From Christiangramia lutea (lineage in GTDB: Bacteria; Bacteroidota; Bacteroidia; Flavobacteriales; Flavobacteriaceae), in contig NZ_JAKVTV010000004.1 in the NCBI RefSeq assembly GCF_022489035.1, positions 124,001 to 188,000 on the forward strand: a stretch of 64,000 nt of DNA, written 5' to 3'. The position numbers and the translations under genes are program-made. The first letter of the stretch is position 1. Each line of letters starts with the position of its first letter. The notes under the pieces are model-generated. The model was not told where the DNA came from, made no database searches, and was given only the letters and a program-made list of their open reading frames with translations. This document shows, one piece after another, positions 53,699 to 62,772 of the stretch.

Positions 53699-55183
53699 TT
53701 ATTTTACAGAAAAAGTAGTTCCTTCTTTTCCATCTTTTAATTGAATACCCATCTCCTGTAACTGATCTCTTATCTGGTCGCTTAAAGCGAAATTCTTATT
53801 ATTTCTGGCTTCCGCCCTTAATTTGATAAGTAGTTCAATTGTTCCGGCGAGCTTTTCTTCACCATTACTATTTTCTGAAACCGAATCCTTTAGGCCAAGA
53901 ATGTCGAACATAAATGCATTCATTGTTTGCTTTAGATGTTCCTTGTCTTCTTCGGTGATAACAATTTTACCTTCTTTAATTCCATTAATGGTTTTAACAG
54001 CATCAAATAATTTTGCAATTAAAATAGGGCTGTTAAAATCATCGTTCATGGCATCATAGCAGGATTGTTTCCATGCCGCCAGATCGAAATTCGTCTTATC
54101 AGATAATGGCAAGTCATCTATAGCATGATAAGCGTCCATTAATCGGTTGAAACCTTTCTCACTTCCAAGTAAAGCTTCACTTGAAAAATCAAGAATGCTT
54201 CTGTAATGCGCCTGAAGTACAAAAAATCTCACCACATTTGGTGAAAATGCTTTGGTTAGGACATCATTATTTCCGCTGAAAATCTGTTCCGGTAAAATGA
54301 AGTTACCGGTACTTTTAGCCATTTTTTTACCATTCAGGGTAAGCATATTCGCGTGCAGCCAATAATTTACCGGTGACTTTCCAGACGCGGCTTCTCCCTG
54401 CGCGATTTCACATTCGTGATGTGGGAATTTCAGATCCATTCCGCCGCCATGAATATCAAATTCTTCACCAAGGTACTTGGTGCTCATTACGGTACATTCC
54501 AGGTGCCAGCCTGGAAAACCATCACTCCATGGAGATGGCCACCTCATGATATGCTGTGGCTCAGCTTTTTTCCATAAAGCGAAATCCTGCGGGTTTCTCT
54601 TGTCGCTTTGTGCGGTAAGTTCCCTTGTGTTGGCGATCATATCCTCAATGGCTCTACCACTCAGTTTTCCATAAGAATGATCATTATTGAATTTTAAAAC
54701 ATCAAAATAAACAGATCCGTTGGCTTCATAGGCATAGCCGTTTTCAAGTATGGTCTTGATGATCTCTATTTGCTCTACGATGTGCCCTGTTGCAGTTGGT
54801 TCTATGCTTGGAGGTAGATTGTTGAATTTCTGAAGAATATTATGGAAATCTACCGTGTACTTTTGAACTACTTCCATTGGCTCGATCTGTTCCAGTCTGG
54901 CCTTTTTAGCAATTCTGTCTTCACCGCTATCAGCATCATTTTCGAGATGACCGGCATCGGTAATATTCCTTACATAGCGTACTTTATATCCAAGATGTTT
55001 CAGGTATCTGAAAACCAGGTCGAATGAAATAAATGTACGGCAGTTACCAAGGTGTACATTACTGTAAACAGTAGGTCCACACACATACATTCCCACATTT
55101 CCTTCATTAATAGGGGTGAAAACTTCCTTTTCACCGCTCATGGAATTATAAAGTTTCAGGCTTTGTTCCTGGTATAGCGCCAT
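53699..55183 (-). CDS. cysS: Cysteinyl-tRNA synthetase
   Basis: A 494-residue class I aminoacyl-tRNA synthetase. Zinc ligands are the Cys of [10 protein letters not shown], the Cys of [10 protein letters not shown] and the His/Glu of [12 protein letters not shown]. The KMSKS motif is present as KMAKS. The HIGH motif is HLGN (in [11 protein letters not shown]), with Asn in place of the last His. All domains and the length are otherwise normal. The gene stands between folE and yidD on the same strand, 21 bases after the folE stop. Confidence 0.95.
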   Translation of the reverse strand: MALYQEQSLKLYNSMSGEKEVFTPINEGNVGMYVCGPTVYSNVHLGNCRTFISFDLVFRYLKHLGYKVRYVRNITDAGHLENDADSGEDRIAKKARLEQIEPMEVVQKYTVDFHNILQKFNNLPPSIEPTATGHIVEQIEIIKTILENGYAYEANGSVYFDVLKFNNDHSYGKLSGRAIEDMIANTRELTAQSDKRNPQDFALWKKAEPQHIMRWPSPWSDGFPGWHLECTVMSTKYLGEEFDIHGGGMDLKFPHHECEIAQGEAASGKSPVNYWLHANMLTLNGKKMAKSTGNFILPEQIFSGNNDVLTKAFSPNVVRFFVLQAHYRSILDFSSEALLGSEKGFNRLMDAYHAIDDLPLSDKTNFDLAAWKQSCYDAMNDDFNSPILIAKLFDAVKTINGIKEGKIVITEEDKEHLKQTMNAFMFDILGLKDSVSENSNGEEKLAGTIELLIKLRAEARNNKNFALSDQIRDQLQEMGIQLKDGKEGTTFSVK

Positions 55184-55204
55184 GTAATAAGAGTTTTTGA
55201 TTTA

Positions 55205-55882
55205 TTAGAACGATGTGTCTAATTTAATATAATCCAGAAATTCTCGTCTAATTTCTTTTTGTTTGAAGGCTCCTCCAAATTCACTGGTAACTGTGCTGCT
55301 TTCAATATCACGAATTCCCCTGCTATTTACGCATAAATGCTTTGCGTCTACTACGCAGGCAACATCTGGGGTTCCAAGTACGTTTTGTAGTTCATGAACT
55401 ATTTGCATGGTCATTCTTTCCTGCACCTGCGGCCTTTTTGCGAAATAGTCTACAATACGATTCATTTTAGAAAGACCTACAACCGTACCATTTGAGATAT
55501 AAGCTACGTGAGCCTTTCCTACTATTGGTAAAAGGTGATGCTCACAGGTAGAATAAACAGTTATGTTCTTTTCCACAAGCATCTCACCATATTTATATTT
55601 ATTCTCAAAAGTGGATGCTTTAGGCTTTCTCTTGGGATGAAGACCAGAAAAAATTTCATTTACAAACATTTTCGCGACTCTCTGCGGAGTTCCCTTAAGA
55701 CTATCATCTTCAAGGTCTAGACCCAAAGTGTCCAGAATATTCTTTACATCCTTTTTAATAAGGGCAATCTTCTCTTCATCACTTAAGTTGAATGCATCTT
55801 CTCTAAGGGGAGTGTTCGCGCTACTACCAGCATGGGCATCGCCCATCTCTTCAATTTCGTTCAATATTTTGTCTATTTTCAT
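55205..55882 (-). CDS. folE: GTP cyclohydrolase I
   Basis: A 225-residue enzyme from the ATG at 55880-55882. Zinc ligands are in STCEHHLLP and KHLCVNSRG; RPQVQERMT and GLSKMNRIVDYFAKR are typical. It turns GTP into dihydroneopterin triphosphate, the first step of folate synthesis. The N-terminal 40 residues are poorly conserved. A TTG 12 bases upstream could also start the frame but is less likely. It is the first gene before cysS. Confidence 0.95.
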   Translation of the reverse strand: MKIDKILNEIEEMGDAHAGSSANTPLREDAFNLSDEEKIALIKKDVKNILDTLGLDLEDDSLKGTPQRVAKMFVNEIFSGLHPKRKPKASTFENKYKYGEMLVEKNITVYSTCEHHLLPIVGKAHVAYISNGTVVGLSKMNRIVDYFAKRPQVQERMTMQIVHELQNVLGTPDVACVVDAKHLCVNSRGIRDIESSTVTSEFGGAFKQKEIRREFLDYIKLDTSF

Positions 55883-55923
55883 GCTTTTTTGCAATAATAG
55901 TCGGTTAAAACCGTATTGGCTTG

Positions 55924-55931
55924 CAAAGATA
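55924..55931 (-). promoter_or_regulatory. -7 promoter box of folE
   Basis: The minus strand reads TATCTTTG, an exact TAnnTTTG match, with a leader of about 35 bases. No -33 element was found at the usual distance. Confidence 0.5.
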
Positions 55932-56030
55932 CATATTTATAAGGTTTTGGCAGTATTCAAAATTCAATAAGCCTGAAGGCCTCTTCTGCTTTATATTTTA
56001 TATTTTGCACTGGTTAAGGTGATAACTGGA

Positions 56031-57875
56031 ATGAGGGAGCATTTGAAAACAATTCTATTTCTCTTAAGTGGGTTCTTATCCAGTAATTTTGGATTCGCCC
56101 AGGGAGCGCTATGTTCAGATATTGAACCTTTTTGCGCAGGAGAGGAGCGTCTTACTTTCCCTAATTCTAATTTTACCAATAGTAATCAGCTTAATGGTGA
56201 ACTGGGGCCAGATTATGGATGTCTTGACGAACAGCCGTATCCAGCATGGTTCTTTCTTCAGATTGAAGAAGCTGGGGATCTAACATTCAGGATTTCTCAA
56301 TATGAAAATCCTAATGGTACCGGTGCTCCCCTTGATGTAGACTTTGTTGTTTGGGGGCCTTTTGAAAGGGGAGATGAATACTGCAATAGCAATGCCTTAA
56401 GTGCAGATAAGATCATAGACTGCAGTTACCTTCCAGACGCTGTGGAAACCATGAGAATTCCAGATGCCGAGGCAAATAGTATTTACGTGGTGGTGATCAC
56501 TAATTTTGAACAGGTGCCTGGTTTTATAAGCCTTGAGCAGACAAATACCGGGCAGGGGGGGTCTACAGATTGTTCCATTCTTCAGCTCGATCTTGGGGAT
56601 AGTATTTCAGTCTGCGATGAGTCGGAATATGTTTTGGATGGAACTACAGATGAGGCAAGTTCTTATGAATGGTTCATTTTTAATGAAAATTCGCAGGAAT
56701 ACGAAGCAATACCCGGAGAGAATGGTCCAACCTTGACGGTTACCGAGTCTGCAAATTATAAATTGATTGTGACAGACGATATCGAAGATAAATCTGAAGA
56801 AGATGATGTAACTGTTACCTTTTATAATAGCCCCAGTATTGGCGAGGTTTCCAGTTTGGCTGTGTGTGATCTTGAGTCTGATACTATAGACCTCACGGAA
56901 AATTTTAATGATCTAATTCAGCCTAATGAGGGAGATGATTACGAAGTTCTTTACTACGAAAGTTCTGCTGATGTAACCGACGGGAATTTTATCAGTCAAC
57001 CTGAGATCTATCCTTTCGAGGAAGGAAAAATCATTTACGCCGAAATTATTGATATGGAAAGTGGATGTACTTCTCCAGTAGAAGATTTTGAACTGAAAAT
57101 TTTTGATTTTCCTGATCTTGGTCTTGACGAAACCACTATTTTTTGCGTAACTAGAAATCAAGTTTTACTGGAGCCGGTGGAGGTAGGGGATGATCTTGGA
57201 GAAGATTATTCTTATGAGTGGTATATTGATGAGACGTTAATTAGTTCAGATCCTGTAGTTGATTTTCAGGATTTGCCATCTGGAACATCTCTTAGGGCGG
57301 AAGTTACACACGCCGAATCTGGGTGCCAGGTGTCTTTCAATACTCTAATTGCTCCTGTTTCAGCTCCTGAAAACGTTCTTATTGACATTTCAGGTTCAGA
57401 TTTTGGTGATGGTTATACCGTAACGGCCGAGCCTGAAAATTTTATAGGGGGTGAATTTGCCGAATTCGAATTCAGATTAGATAATGGCACCTGGCAGGAT
57501 AGCAATGTTTTTAATCAGGTTAAACCTGGAAACCATACGGTTACAGCCCGGGAGATCAACGGGTGTGGGGCTACTACCAGTGAAAACTTCTTTCTTGTTG
57601 GTTACCCTAGGTTTTTTACGCCAAATTCAGATGGGTATAACGATAACTGGAATTTAATTACAGACAGTAATATCAGTATTAAAACACTGTATGTTTTTGA
57701 CCGCTATGGGAAATTAATTACTCGCGTAGATCCTGATAATAAAGGTTGGGATGGAACCTATAACGGGCAAGACCTTCCCGCCGACGACTACTGGTTTCGT
57801 GTGGAATTCATCGATGAGAAAACAGGTAGGCATCAGGAGTATATATCTAACTTTACCTTGATGCGCAGCAGGTAA
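56031..57875 (+). CDS. Secreted protein with type B T9SS (gliding-motility) C-terminal sorting domain
   Basis: A 614-residue protein from the ATG at 56031 (GTG at 56019 is possible). A signal peptide (about 1-24) is followed by a Cys-rich domain (25-180), two or three Ig/PKD-like beta domains (190-520), and the C-terminal sorting domain of the TIGR04131 type: FFTPNSDGYNDNWNL, VFDRYGKLI, GWDGTYNGQDLPADDYWF and a last strand NFTLMRSR. Such proteins cross the outer membrane through the type IX system and are attached or released. Likely an adhesin; the ligand is unknown. Confidence 0.9.
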   Translation: MREHLKTILFLLSGFLSSNFGFAQGALCSDIEPFCAGEERLTFPNSNFTNSNQLNGELGPDYGCLDEQPYPAWFFLQIEEAGDLTFRISQYENPNGTGAPLDVDFVVWGPFERGDEYCNSNALSADKIIDCSYLPDAVETMRIPDAEANSIYVVVITNFEQVPGFISLEQTNTGQGGSTDCSILQLDLGDSISVCDESEYVLDGTTDEASSYEWFIFNENSQEYEAIPGENGPTLTVTESANYKLIVTDDIEDKSEEDDVTVTFYNSPSIGEVSSLAVCDLESDTIDLTENFNDLIQPNEGDDYEVLYYESSADVTDGNFISQPEIYPFEEGKIIYAEIIDMESGCTSPVEDFELKIFDFPDLGLDETTIFCVTRNQVLLEPVEVGDDLGEDYSYEWYIDETLISSDPVVDFQDLPSGTSLRAEVTHAESGCQVSFNTLIAPVSAPENVLIDISGSDFGDGYTVTAEPENFIGGEFAEFEFRLDNGTWQDSNVFNQVKPGNHTVTAREINGCGATTSENFFLVGYPRFFTPNSDGYNDNWNLITDSNISIKTLYVFDRYGKLITRVDPDNKGWDGTYNGQDLPADDYWFRVEFIDEKTGRHQEYISNFTLMRSR

Positions 57876-57902
57876 ATTTCTTTAATAAATTCATTTTCAT
57901 TT

Positions 57903-59393
57903 TTACAGGCCGAAGGTCAGCGAAACTACAAAATTTGATAAGTCACGGTCTATATAGGTTGGATTGATGGTTCCTGTGGTGCCATCGCTATAATTGGCGT
58001 AACTATATGCAAGATCTACATTGAAATTTCCGAAACTGTAACCCAAGCCTCCGGTATATCCTGTAAGGTCTCCCGCATTATTTTTATCCTCAAACGGACT
58101 TTCTTCAAACCTATAGCCTGCCCTCATGCTAAAGTTCGCAATGCGATATTCACCTCCAACTCTAAATGTTGAAACGGATTTCATTTCGTTTGAAATAACG
58201 TCATTAAGATCCCCGAATTCAATATCATAATTAGACCTGAATTTAATATTTGAGAAATCCTGCCAGCTGTAATCAAAACTTATAAGTCCTTTTTTACCAA
58301 ATAAATAGGCGAAACTTCCATTGAGTTTAGATGGAGTTCTGAACTGGTATTCAGGATAAACATTAATAATCTGCGGAGCTACCCTTACAAACTCGTCTAA
58401 GGAGCTATTGGTTTCAAGATACTGCGTACTCTCTTCTCTTACGGTATACCAGGTAGGAGAATCATAAGTGAAGCCAACACGTATATTTTCTGTAGCTTTG
58501 GCAATACCACCTAATTGAAAAGAAAATCCGTCACCGTTGGTATAAAGATCATTGCCGAAATATACTTCGGTGGTTTCACTACCTTCGTTACTATTCGTTT
58601 CTCCAAATTCTGTAGAATTCTCATAATTGATAAAATGGGAATTCAAGTTTAGTCCCAGGTATAGAAAGTCTTTATATTGTGTACCGAAATTAAAAGTGAG
58701 TTTTCCCTTCATTCCGTAGGCTGCATATCTATATCGCTGATCAAAACTTCCAGGACTGATCAGGGAGAAATATTCGGTATTTTCAGGATTTTCAGATTCC
58801 GGTTCAATTATGTAACCCTGATATCCCAGGAAAGCTTGTTGTGCAGCATAGCCTTCATTTTCGCCTAAAAAAGAATATAGGTCTGATATTGTTTCATTAT
58901 CTCTTAACTGCAAAAGATCTAATGGTACTCCATTGGCATAATTCAGAAAATACTGATCTATAGAATTATTTGAGGAACCTTGAACGAAATAATTCTCCTC
59001 ATAATCTAATTCTGTGTTATAATTGACACCGATCGAAAATTTTCGCCAGTCATTGTTTTCGTTTCCGGTAAATACAAAAACACCACCTACGTTATTAAGA
59101 TCGAAATTGCTTTCTCCTCTACTTCCAAATCCATCATTAAATCTAATGTCATTTTCGAGATCTCGGTAGTTCAAACTAACGGTTGCACTGCTAGATAGAA
59201 AAACTGCCGATGATGCCGGATTAAGAGCCATGGCAGATATGTCTCCACCCAGAGCGCCAAAAGCACCACTCATTGCCATAAACCTGGCGGTTCCTGTAAG
59301 TTCATTGTCTGAATATCTATAGGCGTCCCGAAGGTCTTGGGCGTTGATAGCAGGAGTAATGGATATTAGGAACAGGAGTAATATTCTTTTCAT
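57903..59393 (-). CDS. FadL/OmpP1/TodX-like outer-membrane transport protein
   Basis: A 496-residue protein with signal peptide (1-18). The N-terminal segment LTGTARFMAMSGAFGALGGD and SAMALNPASSAVF is the FadL-like hatch region; the rest alternates amphipathic strands and ends with FVVSLTFGL, a normal last barrel strand. FadL-type porins let hydrophobic compounds, such as long-chain fatty acids or aromatics, through the outer membrane. The ligand here is not known. The gene follows the Gly/Trp-rich lipoprotein gene on the same strand but a terminator lies between. Confidence 0.88.
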   Translation of the reverse strand: MKRILLLFLISITPAINAQDLRDAYRYSDNELTGTARFMAMSGAFGALGGDISAMALNPASSAVFLSSSATVSLNYRDLENDIRFNDGFGSRGESNFDLNNVGGVFVFTGNENNDWRKFSIGVNYNTELDYEENYFVQGSSNNSIDQYFLNYANGVPLDLLQLRDNETISDLYSFLGENEGYAAQQAFLGYQGYIIEPESENPENTEYFSLISPGSFDQRYRYAAYGMKGKLTFNFGTQYKDFLYLGLNLNSHFINYENSTEFGETNSNEGSETTEVYFGNDLYTNGDGFSFQLGGIAKATENIRVGFTYDSPTWYTVREESTQYLETNSSLDEFVRVAPQIINVYPEYQFRTPSKLNGSFAYLFGKKGLISFDYSWQDFSNIKFRSNYDIEFGDLNDVISNEMKSVSTFRVGGEYRIANFSMRAGYRFEESPFEDKNNAGDLTGYTGGLGYSFGNFNVDLAYSYANYSDGTTGTINPTYIDRDLSNFVVSLTFGL

Positions 59394-59412
59394 CTTCAGA
59401 AATCTTTTATTT

Positions 59413-59449
59413 ATAAAAAAACCTTACAGGAAAGCACCTATAAGGTTTT
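59413..59449 (-). terminator. Terminator after the Gly/Trp-rich lipoprotein gene
   Basis: AAAACCTTA and TAAGGTTTT form a 9-base-pair stem, with a shorter inner AGG/CCT pair; on the minus strand seven T follow. Confidence 0.75.
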
Positions 59450-59466
59450 GTTCATTTTAATGATTA

Positions 59467-60519
59467 TTATCGGTTTCCACCACGACCACCACCTCTTGAT
59501 GATCTACCCCCACCTGAACTTCGGCTAGCTCCTGAACTTCTTGAGCTGGATGATCTTGTAGCTGAACTACTACTCCTGCTACGAGAAGATGAAGATTGAT
59601 AAGATCTGCCACTGCTGCTCCTGCTTTGAGTAGAGCGTTGATAAACAGGGGAACTACTTCTGCTCCTGCTATAGGAGTTATAAGATCTTCCAGAGTCAGT
59701 TCTGCTGGTAGATCTGGTATAAACTCTTGAATTATCTCCAACACTTCTACTGGTTCTTGAAGCGCGATCTGCGGAAACCCTAGGGTTTCTTATATCTCTA
59801 ATACTTCTTGAGTAAGAACTTCTTTGGTTCTGATTACCTCTATAAGTGGTAGCATTTGAGCTTCGTCTTCCTCTATTGTATGAATAGCGGTCGTTATGAT
59901 GATAATTGTACTGGTAATTATTATAGTAAGGGTAATAATATCCCGGATAGCCCCAGCCCCAGCCTATACCGAAGCCCCAGCCGCCGTAACCCCAGCCACC
60001 GCCGTAGGCCCATCCAGCTCCCCAACCTGGACCCCAAGGTCCCCAGTTAGGAAAGAACGGATCCCAGAATGGATCATACCATCCGCCGCCATACCAGCCG
60101 CCCCAGCCCCAGCGAGGACCTAATCCCCAAGGTGAATAGAACCCGCCAAAACCATTATTTATTACGGTAATCGAGTAAGTATCTGGATCTTCACCCCAAG
60201 GTGCGTTTCCGCCAACGTATGCAACGTCCCCGCCAACTTCTGAATAATCTTCATATCCATCATTGGAGCTATAACTGTCTACGTCTGTAAAAACTTCATT
60301 TTCCAGAACTTCACCAACCATTTCAGATTGCTGTGCAAACAGGTTTTTATAATAATTGGAATTGTTATTTGGTCTTACCTCGTTATTCTGTGTTTGTTCC
60401 TGCTCCCAGATCCCGGGTCTTGATTCTCCGTAAATTCCATCTGCTTCATAACCGGAGTACTGATACGAACCACACGATACCAGGGTGAAAAACACCACGG
60501 GAATCATTAGTAGATTCAT
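59467..60519 (-). CDS. Low-complexity lipoprotein: Gly/Trp/Tyr-rich middle and Ser/Arg-rich tail
   Basis: A 350-residue protein from the ATG at 60517-60519. The signal ends in lipobox LVSC (Cys15). Residues 50-122 are ordinary and acidic. Residues 123-205 are dominated by Gly, Trp, Tyr and Pro in short GWG, WGP and GGW units. Residues 210-350 are almost only Ser, Arg, Gly and Tyr, with many SRS and RSSS units. I recognise no domain. The tail is strongly positive and could bind polysaccharide, nucleic acid or lipid A. A 10-codon upstream extension is possible but would bury the signal peptide. The neighbours are a FadL-like porin and proS. Confidence 0.75.
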   Translation of the reverse strand: MNLLMIPVVFFTLVSCGSYQYSGYEADGIYGESRPGIWEQEQTQNNEVRPNNNSNYYKNLFAQQSEMVGEVLENEVFTDVDSYSSNDGYEDYSEVGGDVAYVGGNAPWGEDPDTYSITVINNGFGGFYSPWGLGPRWGWGGWYGGGWYDPFWDPFFPNWGPWGPGWGAGWAYGGGWGYGGWGFGIGWGWGYPGYYYPYYNNYQYNYHHNDRYSYNRGRRSSNATTYRGNQNQRSSYSRSIRDIRNPRVSADRASRTSRSVGDNSRVYTRSTSRTDSGRSYNSYSRSRSSSPVYQRSTQSRSSSGRSYQSSSSRSRSSSSATRSSSSRSSGASRSSGGGRSSRGGGRGGNR

Positions 60520-60564
60520 TGTATTTCGAAAGAGGTAGTAAAAATCCATTGGTAATTCTTTTTA

Positions 60565-60595
60565 TTGTTGGGCATTCTAAAAATAGTTAGTTTTG
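60565..60595 (+). promoter_or_regulatory. Promoter of proS
   Basis: TTG at 60565-60567 (or 60568-60570), a 20- (or 17-) base spacer and TAGTTTTG at 60588-60595 match the TTG-N17-23-TAnnTTTG pattern. The leader would be about 54 bases. Confidence 0.55.
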
Positions 60596-60655
60596 CCCGA
60601 ACGGTTAGTATACACTACTGTTAGAAGTTACAAGTTTTATGCCAAATAACAAGAT

Positions 60656-62134
60656 ATGGGTAAGAATTTAACGAAGCGAAGCGAGGACTATTCAAAGTGG
60701 TATAACGAATTGGTTGTAAGAGCCGATCTGGCTGAAAATTCGGCCGTTCGGGGATGCATGGTGATAAAGCCTTATGGTTTTGCCATATGGGAAAAAATGC
60801 AGGCCGAACTTGATAGGATGTTCAAAGAAACCGGTCATCAAAATGCCTATTTCCCGCTATTCGTTCCTAAGAGTCTTTTTGAAGCTGAAGAGAAAAATGC
60901 TGAAGGATTTGCCAAGGAATGTGCGGTAGTAACCCATTATCGTTTGAAGAATGATCCGGATAAAGAGGGGAAACTAATGGTAGATCCGGAAGCCAAACTA
61001 GAGGAGGAGCTGGTAGTAAGGCCAACTTCCGAGGCTATTATTTGGAATACCTATAAGAACTGGATACAATCCTATCGAGATCTACCGATCAAAATTAACC
61101 AATGGGCCAATGTGGTGCGTTGGGAAATGAGAACCAGGTTATTTCTTAGAACTGCGGAATTTCTCTGGCAGGAGGGTCATACGGCACATTCTACCAAACA
61201 GGAAGCACTGGAGGAGACAGAACTAATGAATAATATCTATGCTGAATTCGCCGAAAATTTTATGGCAATCCCAGTGGTTAAAGGTGCAAAAACCGAAAAT
61301 GAACGTTTTGCCGGGGCTTTGGAAACTTACTGTATCGAGGCTCTAATGCAGGATGGTAAGGCTTTGCAGGCTGGAACTTCGCATTTCCTGGGACAGAATT
61401 TTGCAAAAGCTTTCGATGTGAAATTTGCAACCAAGGAAGGCGGACTCGAAAATGTCTGGGCTACTTCCTGGGGAGTATCAACCAGACTTATGGGGGCTCT
61501 TATTATGACCCATAGTGATGACAATGGTTTGGTGTTACCTCCAAATTTGGCGCCAATACAGGTTGTGATAGTGCCTATATACAGAAATGAAGAGCAATTA
61601 AGCCAGATCTCAGAGGTGGCTAATCAGTTAGTAAAAGACCTTAGAGCCGTTGGGGTTACGGTTAAGTTTGACGATAACGATAATCAGAAGCCAGGCTGGA
61701 AATTTGCTCAATATGAATTACAGGGTGTACCGGTTAGGTTGGCGCTTGGACCCAAAGACCTGGAAAAGGGAACGGTTGAGCTTGCCAGAAGAGACACGCT
61801 TACCAAAGAATTCGTTAATCGGGATGAGGTTGTTGAAAAAGTGAAGAACTTAATGACCGAAATTCAGGATAGCTTATTTGAGAAGGCAAGAGAATATAGA
61901 GATGAACATATTACCGAAGTAAATACTTTTGAAGAATTTAAAAAGGTGCTGAAAGAGAAAGGCGGGTTTATATCTGCGCATTGGGATGGCACTTCGGAGA
62001 CAGAAAACAAGATCAAAGACCTTACAAAGGCTACTATTAGATGTATTCCGTTCGAAAGAAAAGATGAAGCCGGAGAGTGCGTTTTAACTGGAAAACCATC
62101 TGAAGGAAGAGTGCTTTTTGCAAAGGCCTATTAA
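60656..62134 (+). CDS. proS: Prolyl-tRNA synthetase, archaeal/eukaryotic-like short form
   Basis: A 492-residue class II synthetase. Motif 2 includes the RPTSEAIIW region and [24 protein letters not shown] (in parts); motif 3 is [17 protein letters not shown]. The chain has the anticodon-binding domain (about 300-400) and the C-terminal zinc-type domain with [19 protein letters not shown], and it lacks the large editing insertion of E. coli ProS. This is the type 3 (archaeal/eukaryotic-like) form used by Bacteroidetes. It charges tRNA-Pro. Confidence 0.95.
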   Translation: MGKNLTKRSEDYSKWYNELVVRADLAENSAVRGCMVIKPYGFAIWEKMQAELDRMFKETGHQNAYFPLFVPKSLFEAEEKNAEGFAKECAVVTHYRLKNDPDKEGKLMVDPEAKLEEELVVRPTSEAIIWNTYKNWIQSYRDLPIKINQWANVVRWEMRTRLFLRTAEFLWQEGHTAHSTKQEALEETELMNNIYAEFAENFMAIPVVKGAKTENERFAGALETYCIEALMQDGKALQAGTSHFLGQNFAKAFDVKFATKEGGLENVWATSWGVSTRLMGALIMTHSDDNGLVLPPNLAPIQVVIVPIYRNEEQLSQISEVANQLVKDLRAVGVTVKFDDNDNQKPGWKFAQYELQGVPVRLALGPKDLEKGTVELARRDTLTKEFVNRDEVVEKVKNLMTEIQDSLFEKAREYRDEHITEVNTFEEFKKVLKEKGGFISAHWDGTSETENKIKDLTKATIRCIPFERKDEAGECVLTGKPSEGRVLFAKAY

Positions 62135-62159
62135 TTTTTTTAATTTTTTTTGCCGAACA

Positions 62160-62190
62160 TTTGCGGCATTATAAAAAAGTTGTATTTTTG
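62160..62190 (+). promoter_or_regulatory. Promoter of the tRNA-Glu/rpsT unit
   Basis: TTTG at 62160-62163, a 19-base spacer and TATTTTTG at 62183-62190 match the Bacteroidetes consensus. The start would be about 62197, 15 bases before the first tRNA. Confidence 0.7.
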
Positions 62191-62211
62191 CATCCGCATT
62201 TGAAACAAAAC

Positions 62212-62283
62212 GGTCCGTTCGTCTAGGGGTTAGGACGCCAGGTTTTCATCCTGGTAACAGGGGTTCGATTCCCCTACGGACTA
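62212..62283 (+). tRNA. tRNA-Glu (anticodon TTC), copy 1
   Basis: A 72-base gene with a full cloverleaf: acceptor GGTCCGT/ACGGACT, D arm with GTCTAGGGGTTAGGAC, anticodon arm CCAGG-TTTTCAT-CCTGG giving TTC, and T arm GGGGTTCGATTCCCC in form. The first pair is G1-U72 and the discriminator base is A. CCA is not encoded. A small hairpin (AAACACT/AGTGTTT, 62291-62309) follows it. Confidence 0.95.
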
Positions 62284-62352
62284 CGAAATAAAACACTGCG
62301 AAAGTGTTTAGTTAAAAGCAACAATTTTAAGTTGCAAATTGAAATAAATAAT

Positions 62353-62424
62353 GGTCCGTTCGTCTAGGGGTTAGGACGCCAGGTTTTCATCCTGGTAACA
62401 GGGGTTCGATTCCCCTACGGACTA
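62353..62424 (+). tRNA. tRNA-Glu (anticodon TTC), copy 2
   Basis: Identical over all 72 bases to the first copy, 69 bases downstream. The spacer has no promoter box, so both are probably cut from one precursor. rpsT starts 30 bases after it. Confidence 0.95.
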
Positions 62425-62454
62425 CTTTTAAAAAACATTTAAATAGTAATTGAA

Positions 62455-62703
62455 ATGGCAAATCACAAGTCAGCGTTGAAGAGGATTCGTAGCAATGAGA
62501 CTAAGCGTCTAAGAAACCGCTACCAGCATAAAACTACAAGAAACGCGATCAAAAAATTGCGTGACGCCGATAAGAAAGAGGCTGAGGCTATGTTGCCTTC
62601 TGTAATTTCTATGATCGACAAATTGGCTAAGAATAATATTATTCACGATAATAAAGCTGCTAACCTAAAGTCAAACTTGACTAAGCACGTCGCAGCACTT
62701 TAA
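62455..62703 (+). CDS. rpsT: 30S ribosomal protein S20
   Basis: An 82-residue, strongly basic helical protein beginning [20 protein letters not shown], the S20 hallmark, and of normal length. It binds 16S rRNA in the body of the small subunit. There is no promoter box in the 30 bases between the second tRNA-Glu and its ATG, so it is probably made from the tRNA transcript. A long hairpin terminator follows. Confidence 0.95.
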   Translation: MANHKSALKRIRSNETKRLRNRYQHKTTRNAIKKLRDADKKEAEAMLPSVISMIDKLAKNNIIHDNKAANLKSNLTKHVAAL

Positions 62704-62726
62704 TTTTAGCAGTGTTCAATTTATTA

Positions 62727-62763
62727 AAGAATGCTTTTCGGTTTCCGGAAGGCATTCTTTTGT
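62727..62763. terminator. Terminator after rpsT
   Basis: AAAGAATGC and GCATTCTTT pair, continued inward by TTTTCGG/CCGGAAG with a TTT loop, making a 15-16 base-pair stem. It lies between rpsT and the convergent glsA. Confidence 0.85.
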
Positions 62764-62772
62764 TGCTACAAT

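Noticed and set aside
59457-60123. Open frames on both strands within the Gly/Trp- and Ser/Arg-rich lipoprotein gene
   Set aside because: They come from the biased, repetitive codons of the real gene; they lack signal peptides, domains or start sites of their own.
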